A stretch of DNA of 64,000 bases, taken from positions 124,001 to 188,000 of the forward strand of contig NZ_BAABBO010000009.1 in assembly GCF_039538005.1 (NCBI RefSeq), in the 5' to 3' direction. The notes beneath the pieces are model-generated. The model was not told where the DNA came from. It saw only the letters and a list, made by a program, of their open reading frames with translations, and searched no databases. Made by a program: the position numbers and the translations under genes. Of this stretch, positions 17,831-28,895 are shown in pieces. This DNA comes from Allohahella marinimesophila. Lineage in GTDB: Bacteria; Pseudomonadota; Gammaproteobacteria; Pseudomonadales; Oleiphilaceae. Within the stretch, counting starts at the first letter, position 1. Every line of letters starts with the position of its first letter.

Positions 17831-19099
17831 CTACTTCCGTTGCTTCTTCATGGACTGGAAGAAGTCTTCGTTGGTCTTGGTATCTTTCAGTTTGTCGATG
17901 AGGAATTCAACCGCAGCGCCATCGTCGTCCATGCTGTGCAGCAGTTTGCGCAGAATCCAGACTCTTGACAGCTCATCTTCAGACATCAGCAATTCTTCGC
18001 GACGCGTGCCTGAACGGCGGATGTTGATAGCCGGGAAGGTTCGTCGCTCGGCAATCTTGCGGTCCATATGGACTTCGAGGTTACCCGTGCCCTTGAATTC
18101 TTCGTAGATGACTTCGTCCATCTTCGAGCCTGTGTCGACCAGTGCGGTTGCAATAATGGTCAGACTGCCACCTTCCTCGATATTACGGGCCGCACCGAAG
18201 AAGCGCTTTGGACGCTCGAGCGCATGCGCATCGACACCACCGGTCAGTACCTTGCCGGAGCTTGGCACGATGGTGTTGTAGGCTCGCGCCAGACGGGTAA
18301 TCGAGTCGAGCAGGATAATGACATCTTTCTTGTGTTCGACGAGACGTTTGGCCTTCTCGATGACCATTTCAGCCACCTGAACGTGACGGGCTGGTGGCTC
18401 ATCGAAAGTACTGGCGATAACTTCCCCACGCACCGTTCGCTGCATCTCGGTCACTTCTTCAGGCCGCTCATCGATGAGCAGGACCATGAGATGACATTCG
18501 GGATTGTTACGCGTAATGGACTGCGCAATATTCTGCATGAGCAGCGTCTTACCAGCCTTTGGCGGCGATACGATCAGCCCACGCTGGCCCTTGCCGATAG
18601 GCGCCACGAGATCAAGAATTCGTGCGGAGATATCTTCGGTGCTGCCGTTGCCAGCTTCGAGGCGGAGACGTTCCTGGGGGAAGAGCGGTGTAAGGTTTTC
18701 GAAGAGGACTTTGTTCTTGGAATTTTCAGGCTTGTCGAAATTGATTTCGCTGACCTTGAGCAGCGCAAAGTAGCGCTCGCCATCCTTCGGAGGCCTGATC
18801 TTGCCGGACACCGTGTCGCCGGTTCGCAGCGTAAATCGTCGTATCTGACTCGGCGAGACATAAATGTCGTCTGGTCCAGCCAGATAAGAACTGTCTGCCG
18901 ATCGAAGGAACCCGAAGCCATCCTGAAGTATTTCGAGGACACCATCTCCCGAAATATCTTCACCACCCTTCGCGTGTTTTTTGAGAATGCCAAATATGAC
19001 GTCCTGCTTGCGAGACCTGGATAGATTGTCGATGGACATATCCTGGGCGATCTGCAGGAGTTCAGGTACGGATTTGGTCTTGAGTTCGGTTAGATTCAT
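17831..19099 (-). CDS. rho: Transcription termination factor Rho
   Basis: Hexameric RNA helicase that ends transcription at Rho-dependent sites. The 422 residues match the family length. It begins MNLTELKTKSVPELLQIAQD, has an RNA-binding cold-shock domain (GFGFLRSADSSYLAGPDDIYV), the Q-loop, Walker A PPKAGKT near residue 180, and the R-loop and arginine-finger region TGGVDAHALERPKRFFGAAR. A 315-bp untranslated region separates it from trxA upstream and may carry leader-based control. Confidence 0.98.
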   Translation of the reverse strand: MNLTELKTKSVPELLQIAQDMSIDNLSRSRKQDVIFGILKKHAKGGEDISGDGVLEILQDGFGFLRSADSSYLAGPDDIYVSPSQIRRFTLRTGDTVSGKIRPPKDGERYFALLKVSEINFDKPENSKNKVLFENLTPLFPQERLRLEAGNGSTEDISARILDLVAPIGKGQRGLIVSPPKAGKTLLMQNIAQSITRNNPECHLMVLLIDERPEEVTEMQRTVRGEVIASTFDEPPARHVQVAEMVIEKAKRLVEHKKDVIILLDSITRLARAYNTIVPSSGKVLTGGVDAHALERPKRFFGAARNIEEGGSLTIIATALVDTGSKMDEVIYEEFKGTGNLEVHMDRKIAERRTFPAINIRRSGTRREELLMSEDELSRVWILRKLLHSMDDDGAAVEFLIDKLKDTKTNEDFFQSMKKQRK

Positions 19100-19414
19100 G
19101 ATGTAGGCGTGTCTTGTAGTGTAGTGATTGTGGGTTCTTCAGGGTGTGTGTAAGGAAAGCTCGGGGGGCTGCGAAGCCTGTAGTACTCAACGTCAAATCA
19201 AGGGAACGTTGGTGCACTTCAAAGGTCATGAGACCGGCCGGTGAATGTTATACCGGAAGATACAGGCTTGAAGCGTATGGAAAGCTCAATGCAGCGGAGG
19301 GTCCCGCTGCAGCATTCAGGACTTATATTTAGTAGATTTAATGTCTGCTGGCAACAAAAACCTGAAATTATTTTGCCGACTATAAACTACCTTAATACTT
19401 TGAGGGAAGCTGAA
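19100..19414 (-). promoter_or_regulatory. trxA-rho intergenic region, probable rho leader
   Basis: This 315-bp stretch holds no credible gene. Read on the minus strand it is AT-rich at the trxA end (around 19320-19400) and then less so toward rho. An 8-bp hairpin with a 6-base loop, TGCAGCGG / CCGCTGCA at 19290-19311, has no U-run. In other bacteria the rho leader is a site of Rho autoregulation, which would explain the length; that is inference. A promoter for rho probably lies in the AT-rich part, but no clear -35/-10 pair stands out. Confidence 0.45.
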
Positions 19415-19741
19415 TTACAGGTTGCTGTCGAGAAACGCGGTCAGCTGTGACTTGGACAGCGCGCCAACTTTCGTTGCATCGACGTTGCCGTTCTTGAACA
19501 GCATCAGCGTTGGAATACCGCGAATACTGAACTTCGGCGGCGTCTGCTCATTTTCGTCGATGTTCAGCTTGCATACCTTGAGCTTGTCGCCGTATTCGTC
19601 GGCAATTTCCTCGAGCACTGGTGCGATCATCTTGCAGGGCCCACACCATTCCGCCCAGTAATCGACAAGCACAGGGCCGTCAGCCTGCAGTACTTCGGAT
19701 TCGAACGTGTCGTCAGTAACACTGATTATCTGCTTAGACAT
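19415..19741 (-). CDS. trxA: Thioredoxin 1
   Basis: A 108-residue cytoplasmic disulfide reductant. The active site WCGPC is at residues 32-36, the cis-proline is in RGIPTLMLF, and the N-terminus reads MSKQIISVTDDTFESEV. An AGGAAGG ribosome site precedes the ATG. The gene lies upstream of rho and divergent from ppx, the order seen in Pseudomonas and E. coli relatives. Confidence 0.98.
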   Translation of the reverse strand: MSKQIISVTDDTFESEVLQADGPVLVDYWAEWCGPCKMIAPVLEEIADEYGDKLKVCKLNIDENEQTPPKFSIRGIPTLMLFKNGNVDATKVGALSKSQLTAFLDSNL

Positions 19742-19800
19742 AAGAGGTTTCCTTCCTGATTCGGATGCTTGTGGATGCTACGTAGCAAGGGCAGAATTTT

Positions 19801-19828
19801 AATATATGGACTTTACGGACAAATACAA
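19801..19828 (-). promoter_or_regulatory. Candidate sigma-70 promoter for trxA
   Basis: On the minus strand, TTGTAT at 19828-19823 and TATATT at 19806-19801 are separated by 16 bases, followed by AT-rich DNA and a leader of roughly 55 bases to the trxA ATG. The -10 matches consensus at five of six positions and the -35 only at three. Assignment is by eye. Confidence 0.4.
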
Positions 19829-21496
19829 GTGCCGGACTGTTCCTTGATGCCAGCGTGGCTTGCATTCCTGCTTCAGACGAGGGTAAAACTGAGCTATCCT
19901 TGCCGGGCGCCGGACCATAGCGTACACCCGGAATCTGACCGAAGCCAAACGGACACCCTCAAGCACCATGCCCCAAGCCTCCAGCGTGAAAACCGCGTAC
20001 AGCGCCGCCGAGCCCATCAACATCGCCTCGATCGACATGGGTTCCAATAGTTTTCACATGGTGATCGCGCAGCTCGTTCATAACGAAATTCGCCCTATCG
20101 AAAAAATCGGGGAAAAGGTGCAACTCGGTGCCGGACTGGACGACAGGATGATGCTGGACGAGGCTTCGCAGCAGCGCGGGCTCGAATGTCTGCAGCGCTT
20201 TGCGCAACGGCTCCAGGGCATTCACCCCTCGCGGATCCAGGTCGTCGGTACCAATGCATTGAGGGTGGCGCGAAATGCGCAGGACTTCGTCGTCAAGGCC
20301 GAGGCCATTCTCAACAGTCCGATTGCCATCATAAGCGGCAGAGAAGAAGCACGACTGATTTACCTCGGCGTTGCCCATTCCCTGTCTGATGACGCAGGAC
20401 GCAGACTGGTGATCGACATCGGCGGGGGCAGCACGGAGTACGTGATTGGCGACCGCTTCGAACCTATCGAGCTCGAAAGCATGCACATGGGCTGCGTGGG
20501 CTACCGGGACCGTTTCTTCACCAACAAGAACAATGAAGTCACGGCGTCTCCCGAGCAGTTCAAGGCAGCCATCACTGAAGCCTCACGTGAACTGCTCGCC
20601 ATAAAGAAGCGCTTCAAGAAGGTTGGCTGGCAGCAGTGCACAGGCTCCTCCGGCTCTATCAAGGCCATTCAGCAGGCGCTTGAGGAGAACAAGCTTTCAC
20701 CTCACGCCATCACCCTGCCCACCATGCTCGAGCTGCAAAAACAGCTCATGGAGGGGGGTGACAAGCTCAAGACTTACACCGCCACGCTCGACCGACTGAA
20801 TATCCGCAAGGAACGCCAGACCATCTTTGCTTCCGGCCTGGCCATATTGATTGCGGCCTTCCAGACGCTGAAGATACAGGAGATGGAGTTCTGCGACGGT
20901 GCGCTACGTGAAGGCCTGCTTTACGATGCGCTCGGCCGAACTCAGCATGAGGACGTGCGAGAGCGCACCATCAGTAGCCTGCAGGCGCGATATCAGATCG
21001 AGACCACGCATGCTGCAGCGGTGGAAGCGACAGCCTGCAGATTGTTCGATCAGCTCATCAAGGCGAATGCGACCGACGAGGCGCTGGCCGGATACTGGCG
21101 GGATGTTCTGCAATGGTCAGCACGGGTACACGAAATCGGCTTGGCGATTTCCCACACCCAGTATCACAGGCACGGCGCCTACCTGCTGGAACACAGCGAT
21201 CTGCATGGTTTTTCGAAAAGGGTGCAGCATCTACTGAGCATTCTTGCGAGAACTCACCGGCGTAAACTGTCTGACGAACTCTTTGCCGATCTGCTGCCAG
21301 ACGATCGCCCCTGGGTCATCATGCTGGCAGTCATTCTGCGCCTGGCGGTTATCATTCACCATGATCGTTCGCTGAACGAGCCTGCAGCACTGGCCATTTC
21401 GCTGAAAGACAACGTCTACCGCCTGAGCTTCCAGGACGAGTGGCTGTCCGAGCGACCACTGTCTCAGGCTGATTTCTCGGCTGAGGCAAGCTATCT

Positions 21497-23461
<1,965 letters not shown>

Positions 23462-23517
23462 ACTGGAACCATGACGGGAACAGGATACGCGCCGAAGCGC
23501 ACTTTTAAGAGGCCAGC

Positions 23518-24120
23518 ATGATAGCAGAGCAACTGCAGTCCTATCTAACTCCGCTCACATCTGAACAGCAGGCACAGGCCGCTGAACTATGGGCTTTCGC
23601 GTACAATAAATATGCTGAACAGCCTATAGCCGACCTGTGCATGACACTGCAGAATTGCCATGGCTTCGATACGAATTGTCTCCTGTACGCTGGCTGGCTC
23701 GCCAGCAGGCACGTCCTGAGACCGAAGTGGCAGCAATGGCAGGCTATCTGCGACAGCAGCAGATACTGGCAACACACCTTTGTAAGCCCCATCCGACATC
23801 TGAAGCGAACCATACCCGCCCAGACTGCAGGCGCACTATCTGCAATCCGGGCTGATCTAGCCGCACTCGAACTTTCATGCGAGCGGCGCCAACTTGAAGT
23901 ACTTGTCGCGACAGACGCTCTTGCAGTCGGCCTGAGCACAGAGGTAAGGGGGACAGACCAGAATTGCATCCAGAATTTCGCTCTACAGAACCTGTTAGCC
24001 TACATGACCTGCGCCCACACTGGCGCAGTGCCGGCGGCAGCCTCTCTGACAGCCAGTTCAGTACAAATGCAGGACTATGGACTACAGTTAGCAAGGCACC
24101 TTATGAAGCCGGCGAACTAG
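23518..24120 (+). CDS. TIGR02444 family protein
   Basis: A 200-residue soluble protein with no membrane segment. The N-terminal half (LWAFAYNKYAEQPIADLCMT, CLLYAGWLA, WQQWQ, FVSPIRHLKR) matches the TIGR02444/DUF2390 family, found in Pseudomonas next to a YheS-type ABC-F gene as here. The function is unknown. It is divergent from the ABC-F gene with 56 bp between them, and 14 bp from the downstream DUF4124 gene. Confidence 0.8.
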   Translation: MIAEQLQSYLTPLTSEQQAQAAELWAFAYNKYAEQPIADLCMTLQNCHGFDTNCLLYAGWLASRHVLRPKWQQWQAICDSSRYWQHTFVSPIRHLKRTIPAQTAGALSAIRADLAALELSCERRQLEVLVATDALAVGLSTEVRGTDQNCIQNFALQNLLAYMTCAHTGAVPAAASLTASSVQMQDYGLQLARHLMKPAN

Positions 24121-24134
24121 TTCAGAGTGATGCT

Positions 24135-24638
24135 ATGCTGAAATGGCTATTCAGACTCCTGACTGTGCTTTCGATTGCAGCCGCAATCGCATTGCCATTC
24201 TATTTCGAATCCTTTCTGCCTGGCGGCAGCAAGAGCGGCTCCGCGCCGGTGCTGTCAGTGACCCCGGAACGCGCCAGTTCCGCGAATATCACAACAGTGT
24301 ACAAGTGGCGCGACAGCAGTGGCACCTGGCAGTACAGCGATCACCCGCCATCCAATGCCAGCGACCTGCAGGTCATGGAAATCAATAGCAACGTCAACAT
24401 ACTGCAAAGCCCACGGTCCGAAGCAGCCGGAACCGCTGACTCTGAGCGCCCCTCAGAAGCATCAGCTACGACTGCCAGGCAAACAGACGCCAAGGCCTCA
24501 GGAGAGGACAGCACCTTCACACTTCCGCAATCGGGGCTCCCCCAGCTATTGGATGGCAGCGCCATCCGCAAGGCGAATGAAGCACGGGAAATCATGGAAC
24601 AGCGCCGTAACCAGCTAGATGAGTTGATTGAGCGCTAA
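24135..24638 (+). CDS. DUF4124 domain protein, membrane-anchored
   Basis: I start it at the ATG at 24135 (MLKWLFRLLTVLSIAAAIAL), because the frame upstream only shadows the preceding gene. The 167-residue product has an N-terminal membrane or signal segment, a DUF4124 core around residues 58-85 (TVYKWRDSSGTWQYSDHPP), a Ser/Ala/Thr-rich disordered part and a charged C-terminal helix. DUF4124 is a small periplasmic domain of unknown function, with the WxDxxGxxxYSDxPP pattern seen here. Confidence 0.8.
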   Translation: MLKWLFRLLTVLSIAAAIALPFYFESFLPGGSKSGSAPVLSVTPERASSANITTVYKWRDSSGTWQYSDHPPSNASDLQVMEINSNVNILQSPRSEAAGTADSERPSEASATTARQTDAKASGEDSTFTLPQSGLPQLLDGSAIRKANEAREIMEQRRNQLDELIER

Positions 24639-24750
24639 CGCGCATTACCGACTTTTCAGCTCAGCGAGTTGCGTCACTCTCCGCGAGACGACACAATGGC
24701 CCGTTACAGCGCTTGACGCTTACTCAAAAAGTAAAAAGGGATCACTGCCA

Positions 24751-25590
24751 ATGACAACACTATCCTTCAAAGCCCTGCTTGCGGGTTCATGTATCGCGCT
24801 TGTTTCATTAAGCGCCTGCTCTGGTGAGAGCGACTCGGTAGAAAAGACCGATGCCGCCGCCCCAGCTGAATCCAGCACTGCAGCGCCAGCCGATTCAGGC
24901 GCAGCCAGCGGCGAACTCACTACGGATATCGACAAGATCAGTTACAGCTTTGGACAGATGCTCGGTCGCCGCATGAATATGCAGATGCAGGATCTGAACA
25001 TGGAAAAATTCATGGTGGGGGTAGAAGATGCCTATCATGAAAAGCCCTCGCAGATTGATGACGAGGAAATGAATCAGCTGATGCAGCAGTACCAGATTGA
25101 GCAGCAGGAAAAGCAGCAGAAGGAATTCACTGAGCTGGCTGAAAAGAATCTCGAAAAAGGCCAGAAATTCCTTGAAGAGAACAAGAGCAAGGAAGGCGTG
25201 AAGACCACAGATTCCGGCCTTCAGTACAAGGTGATCGAAGAAGGCGAAGGCGAGTCCCCTACGGCCGAAAACACCGTTGAAGTTCACTACACTGGCAAGC
25301 TGATCGACGGCGAAGTCTTCGACAGTTCAGTCGAGCGCGGCGAGCCTGCAGTGTTCCCGCTGGCTGGCGTTATTCCTGGCTGGGTAGAAGGTCTGCAGCT
25401 GATGAAGAAGGGCGCTAAATACCAGCTCTTTATCCCGGCCGATCTGGCTTACGGCCCGCAAGGCAATGGCCGCATTGGACCGAATGAAACACTGATATTC
25501 GATGTAGAGCTTTTGAATATCGAAGAAACGCCTGAAGCAGCCCAGCAGCCGGAAATGGCCCCTGAGCTGTCTGAGGAAGACGCCGGCTAA
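24751..25590 (+). CDS. FKBP-type peptidyl-prolyl isomerase lipoprotein
   Basis: A periplasmic prolyl isomerase and chaperone. The ATG at 24751 gives a 279-residue protein with signal sequence and lipobox LSAC at about residues 22-25, an acidic Ser/Ala linker, an FKBP_N dimerisation domain (about 45-150, YSFGQMLGRRMNMQMQDLNM), and an FKBP_C domain (VEVHYTGKLIDGEVFDSS, VIPGWVEGLQLM, AYGPQGNGRIGPNETL). This is the FkpA/FklB/Mip layout. A strong terminator follows the stop. Confidence 0.93.
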   Translation: MTTLSFKALLAGSCIALVSLSACSGESDSVEKTDAAAPAESSTAAPADSGAASGELTTDIDKISYSFGQMLGRRMNMQMQDLNMEKFMVGVEDAYHEKPSQIDDEEMNQLMQQYQIEQQEKQQKEFTELAEKNLEKGQKFLEENKSKEGVKTTDSGLQYKVIEEGEGESPTAENTVEVHYTGKLIDGEVFDSSVERGEPAVFPLAGVIPGWVEGLQLMKKGAKYQLFIPADLAYGPQGNGRIGPNETLIFDVELLNIEETPEAAQQPEMAPELSEEDAG

Positions 25591-25610
25591 ACCTTTGCCA
25601 GCGCTCTGAC

Positions 25611-25644
25611 AAAGCCGGACCATGAATCATGGTCCGGCTTTTTT
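25611..25644 (+). terminator. Rho-independent terminator after the FKBP gene
   Basis: A perfect 14-bp stem AAAGCCGGACCATG / CATGGTCCGGCTTT with a 3-base loop, continuing into a run of six T on the plus strand. It begins 20 bases after the FKBP stop codon. Confidence 0.92.
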
Positions 25645-25797
25645 GTGTTCGTCTATTCCCGCTCGCCCGGCTATATCTGCCTCTCCTGAAAGCAATTGGC
25701 CTACATGCCGATCTTTTCATCGTCAGCTGGTCCTGTTCCTGCATTAAAGCCGTACTACAGTCACATCACGACGCGGATCCGGGGGATAGCTTCGCCA

Positions 25798-26766
25798 ATG
25801 ACCGAAGACCTGGCAGAGAGCAGCAAGCTGCTGCCGATACGCGGTTTGCTCGAGCAGGCCATACAGCAACATCGCCTTCCACCGCAGTTTCTGAAAGACT
25901 GCTCACGCATTGTTCTACCCATTGCGCAGGAGATTGCCCTTTCAGGCGAGAAGAGAGGCGACAAGGACGGCGCACTAATTTGGGGCGTTTGTGGTTCGCA
26001 GGGCAGTGGCAAGTCCACAATGGTGCACTTCCTCAGTATCATGCTCGAGTCCATGTTCAATCTGCGTTGCCTTACACTGTCGATCGATGACTTTTATCTC
26101 AGCCATGAAAGGCGTCTGCAACTGGCAAGAGACATCCACCCCTTATTGAAAACGAGAGGTGTGCCAGGCACTCACGATGTACACAGTGGCATCGGCCTTT
26201 TTCGCACACTGAAGCAGCCCTCTCACGAACGGTCGACGCAGGAGCCGCTCAATCTGCCGGTATTCGATAAGGCAAGAGATGATATCTCGAACCTGTTTCG
26301 AGCAGGGCCGCTTCCAGGTGATATCGATGTGGTTCTGTTTGAAGGCTGGTGTGTGGGCACGCCACCGCAACCGGCGTCAGCACTCACCACAGCCGTAAAC
26401 CAGCTCGAAGCAGACGAAGACCCGAATGGTGATTGGCGCCGTTACGTCAATGCCGAGCTCGAAGGCGCCTATGCGGAGTGGTTCTCGCTGCTCGATCATC
26501 TACTACTGATCAGAGCACCTGATTTCACCAAGGTGCATCAGTGGCGTCTGGAGCAGGAGGAGAAGCTCAGGGCCGGTTACGTGGAGCGTGGCGAGGAACC
26601 GCCTGCGGGACTTATGGACGCCAGACAGATCCATCGCTTCATTTCACATTACGAACGTCTGACACGCTGGAATCTCGAGGTTTTACCAGAAAAGGCAGAC
26701 ATGGTATTAGAATTGAATGAGGATCATTCCATGCGCAGCCTCATCAAGCCGAACAAGCCTGCGTAG
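25798..26766 (+). CDS. D-glycerate 3-kinase
   Basis: A P-loop kinase of the plant/yeast-type glycerate kinase family, about 322 residues from the ATG at 25798; an upstream in-frame ATG at 25696 would add 34 non-family residues. Walker A is WGVCGSQGSGKSTMVHFL; other family motifs are LSIDDFYL, RGVPGTHD, PVFDKARDD and VVLFEGWCVG. It would convert D-glycerate to 3-phosphoglycerate. That is the acceptor used by the glucosyl-3-phosphoglycerate synthase two genes downstream, and D-glycerate is the product of the phosphorylase three genes downstream. Confidence 0.88.
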   Translation: MTEDLAESSKLLPIRGLLEQAIQQHRLPPQFLKDCSRIVLPIAQEIALSGEKRGDKDGALIWGVCGSQGSGKSTMVHFLSIMLESMFNLRCLTLSIDDFYLSHERRLQLARDIHPLLKTRGVPGTHDVHSGIGLFRTLKQPSHERSTQEPLNLPVFDKARDDISNLFRAGPLPGDIDVVLFEGWCVGTPPQPASALTTAVNQLEADEDPNGDWRRYVNAELEGAYAEWFSLLDHLLLIRAPDFTKVHQWRLEQEEKLRAGYVERGEEPPAGLMDARQIHRFISHYERLTRWNLEVLPEKADMVLELNEDHSMRSLIKPNKPA

Positions 26767-26791
26767 TTCGCTCCACAGGGATATGACACAC

Positions 26792-27640
26792 ATGACGATA
26801 GAACCGAGCCGAAAACGGCGACTGCTGATCTACACCGATCTCGACGGCACACTGCTCGATCACGATTCCTACGATACCAGTGCCACCGCCTCGCTGCGCC
26901 AGCAGCTGAAACAGCTCGGTGTGCCGGTAGTGTGGAATACAAGCAAGACCGCGGCCGAACTGGAGTCACTCAGACTGTCGCTCGAGCATACCGACCCGTA
27001 CATCGTGGAAAACGGGGCGGCGCTGTATTTTCCTGATGAGAGCACGCAACAGCCCAAGATGACTTTTGGCCCAGGACACGACCACATCATGACTTGTCTT
27101 GAAGGCGTCAGGCGTCAATTCAGGTTCAAGGGCTTTCATGACATGAGCGTGGCCGAAGTCGCCGCTGCCACTGGACTTGACGAGGGCGATGCAGCGCTCG
27201 CCAAGCAGCGTCAGTTTTCCGAGCCACTCACCTGGCAGGACTCGCCTGGGAAGATGTCAGATTTTCTTGCAGCGATGGCGGATTGTGGGTTGCACGTGCT
27301 CCGTGGTGGTCGTTTCGTGCATATTCTCGGTGAGTTCAACAAGGCTACGCCAATGGCATGGCTGAACGATTATTATGCCACCCAGTGGGATGCCACTGTA
27401 GACACCGTCGCGCTTGGTGATAGCCAGAATGATATCGCCATGCTCCAGGCCGCTGATCGTGCGTACCTGATCCGCTCACCTGCGCATGTCACGCCTCAGA
27501 TCAACGGCCAGGCGAACATCAGAATCGCCAAAGGCTATGGTCCTGAAGGCTGGGCGGAAGCGATGGCTGCTGAAGTCGACGCCCTGATGACGCCACAGAC
27601 GCCCCCTGATGACGCCATCAAGACTTCTCTACCAGGCTGA
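26792..27640 (+). CDS. Glucosyl/mannosyl-3-phosphoglycerate phosphatase (HAD family)
   Basis: A 282-residue HAD hydrolase of the MPGP type. Motif I is YTDLDGTLLDHD with both aspartates, motif II is VWNTSKTAAEL, and the C-terminal motif IV is VALGDSQNDIAML. The ATG at 26792 has AGGG 11 bases upstream; a further ATG lies at 26783. It removes the phosphate from glucosyl-3-phosphoglycerate to give glucosylglycerate. Glucose rather than mannose specificity is inferred from the adjacent GpgS-type synthase. Confidence 0.9.
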   Translation: MTIEPSRKRRLLIYTDLDGTLLDHDSYDTSATASLRQQLKQLGVPVVWNTSKTAAELESLRLSLEHTDPYIVENGAALYFPDESTQQPKMTFGPGHDHIMTCLEGVRRQFRFKGFHDMSVAEVAAATGLDEGDAALAKQRQFSEPLTWQDSPGKMSDFLAAMADCGLHVLRGGRFVHILGEFNKATPMAWLNDYYATQWDATVDTVALGDSQNDIAMLQAADRAYLIRSPAHVTPQINGQANIRIAKGYGPEGWAEAMAAEVDALMTPQTPPDDAIKTSLPG

Positions 27641-27652
27641 ACGGAAAACAAT

Positions 27653-28867
27653 ATGACCGACTTCTACCAGAATGGCGTGATCACCACGCTACACAATCTG
27701 TCCAACCGCAGTACTGAAGCGCTGGAGAGTGACCTCAGGCGCTTTGCCAAAAGCAGACCCATGGCGCTCGTACTGCCATGCCTGTATTCAGAGCTGGCTA
27801 CCGAAGCCATGCCCAATATTCTCTCGCACCTGCAGAAGGTCGACTATCTCGAGGAGATCGTCATTGGCCTCGATCGGGCCACAGAGGATCAGTACCATCA
27901 CGCGCTGGAATTCTTTTCTGCGCTGCCTCAACGCCATCGCGTGCTCTGGAATGACGGGCCGCGCCTGCAGGCGCTCGATGCCGAGCTCAAAGCGGAAGGC
28001 CTGGCGCCTAGGGAGCCAGGCAAGGGTCGCAATGTCTGGTATTGTCTGGGCTATATCCAGGCCTCCAATCGCAGCCAGGCCATTGCATTGCACGACTGCG
28101 ATATCCTCACCTATGATCGCAGTCTGCTGGCCAGGCTGATCTATCCCATTGCCAACCCAGCTTTCAACTACAAGTTCTGTAAGGGCTACTATGCCAGGAC
28201 GGCGGATGGGAAGATGAATGGCCGCGTTAGCCGGCTGCTGGTCACACCACTGCTGAGATCGCTCAAGAAGGTGGTGGGTGCTCATGACTATCTGGATTAT
28301 CTGGCCAGTTATCGCTATCCACTCGCAGGCGAGTTTTCGTTTCACCGGGACGTGATTACCGATATCCGAATTCCCAGTGACTGGGGTCTAGAGATCGGCA
28401 TCCTGAGCGAAGTGAAGAGAAACTTCGCCACCAACAAGCTGTGCCAGGTCGATATCGCTGACGCCTACGACCACAAGCATCAGGATCTTTCTCCGGATGA
28501 TGCCTCGCAGGGCCTATCGAAAATGTCCATCGACATCTGCAAGGCCATTTTCAGAAAGCTGGCCACCAACGGCACCGTTTTCAGTCCGGAAACCTTCCGT
28601 ACGATCAAGGCGACGTACTTCCGAATGGCACTCGATTTCGTGGAAACCTATCGTAACGACGCCGAAATGAACGGCCTGAAGCTGGATGTTCACAAGGAGG
28701 AGCAGGCTGTGGAACTGTTTGCGCGCAACATCATGGACGCCGGCTCCCACTTTCTGGCCAATCCCATGGAAGCGCCCTTCATCAATAGCTGGAACCGTGT
28801 CACCAGTGCTCTACCCGATATTTTTGAACGCTTCGAAGCTGCGGTCGAGGCCGATATGCAGCGGTGA
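27653..28867 (+). CDS. gpgS: Glucosyl-3-phosphoglycerate synthase
   Basis: A 404-residue GT81-type retaining glycosyltransferase. It transfers glucose from an NDP-glucose donor to 3-phosphoglycerate. The nucleotide-sugar and metal site appears as ALHDCDILTYD (residues about 145-155). Other family phrases are VLPCLYSEL, GKGRNVWYCLGYIQA, KFCKGYYAR, LAGEFSFHRDV and DWGLEIGILSEV. It is 12 bp after the phosphatase gene and 28 bp before the phosphorylase gene, consistent with one operon. Its product is an osmolyte precursor, which points to adaptation to salt or nitrogen limitation. Confidence 0.92.
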   Translation: MTDFYQNGVITTLHNLSNRSTEALESDLRRFAKSRPMALVLPCLYSELATEAMPNILSHLQKVDYLEEIVIGLDRATEDQYHHALEFFSALPQRHRVLWNDGPRLQALDAELKAEGLAPREPGKGRNVWYCLGYIQASNRSQAIALHDCDILTYDRSLLARLIYPIANPAFNYKFCKGYYARTADGKMNGRVSRLLVTPLLRSLKKVVGAHDYLDYLASYRYPLAGEFSFHRDVITDIRIPSDWGLEIGILSEVKRNFATNKLCQVDIADAYDHKHQDLSPDDASQGLSKMSIDICKAIFRKLATNGTVFSPETFRTIKATYFRMALDFVETYRNDAEMNGLKLDVHKEEQAVELFARNIMDAGSHFLANPMEAPFINSWNRVTSALPDIFERFEAAVEADMQR

Positions 28868-28895
28868 TCTTGATTGAAAAGAAACAGGACGAGTA

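Noticed and set aside
18068..19024. A 318-residue open frame antisense to rho
   Set aside because: Fully inside rho on the other strand, no family features.
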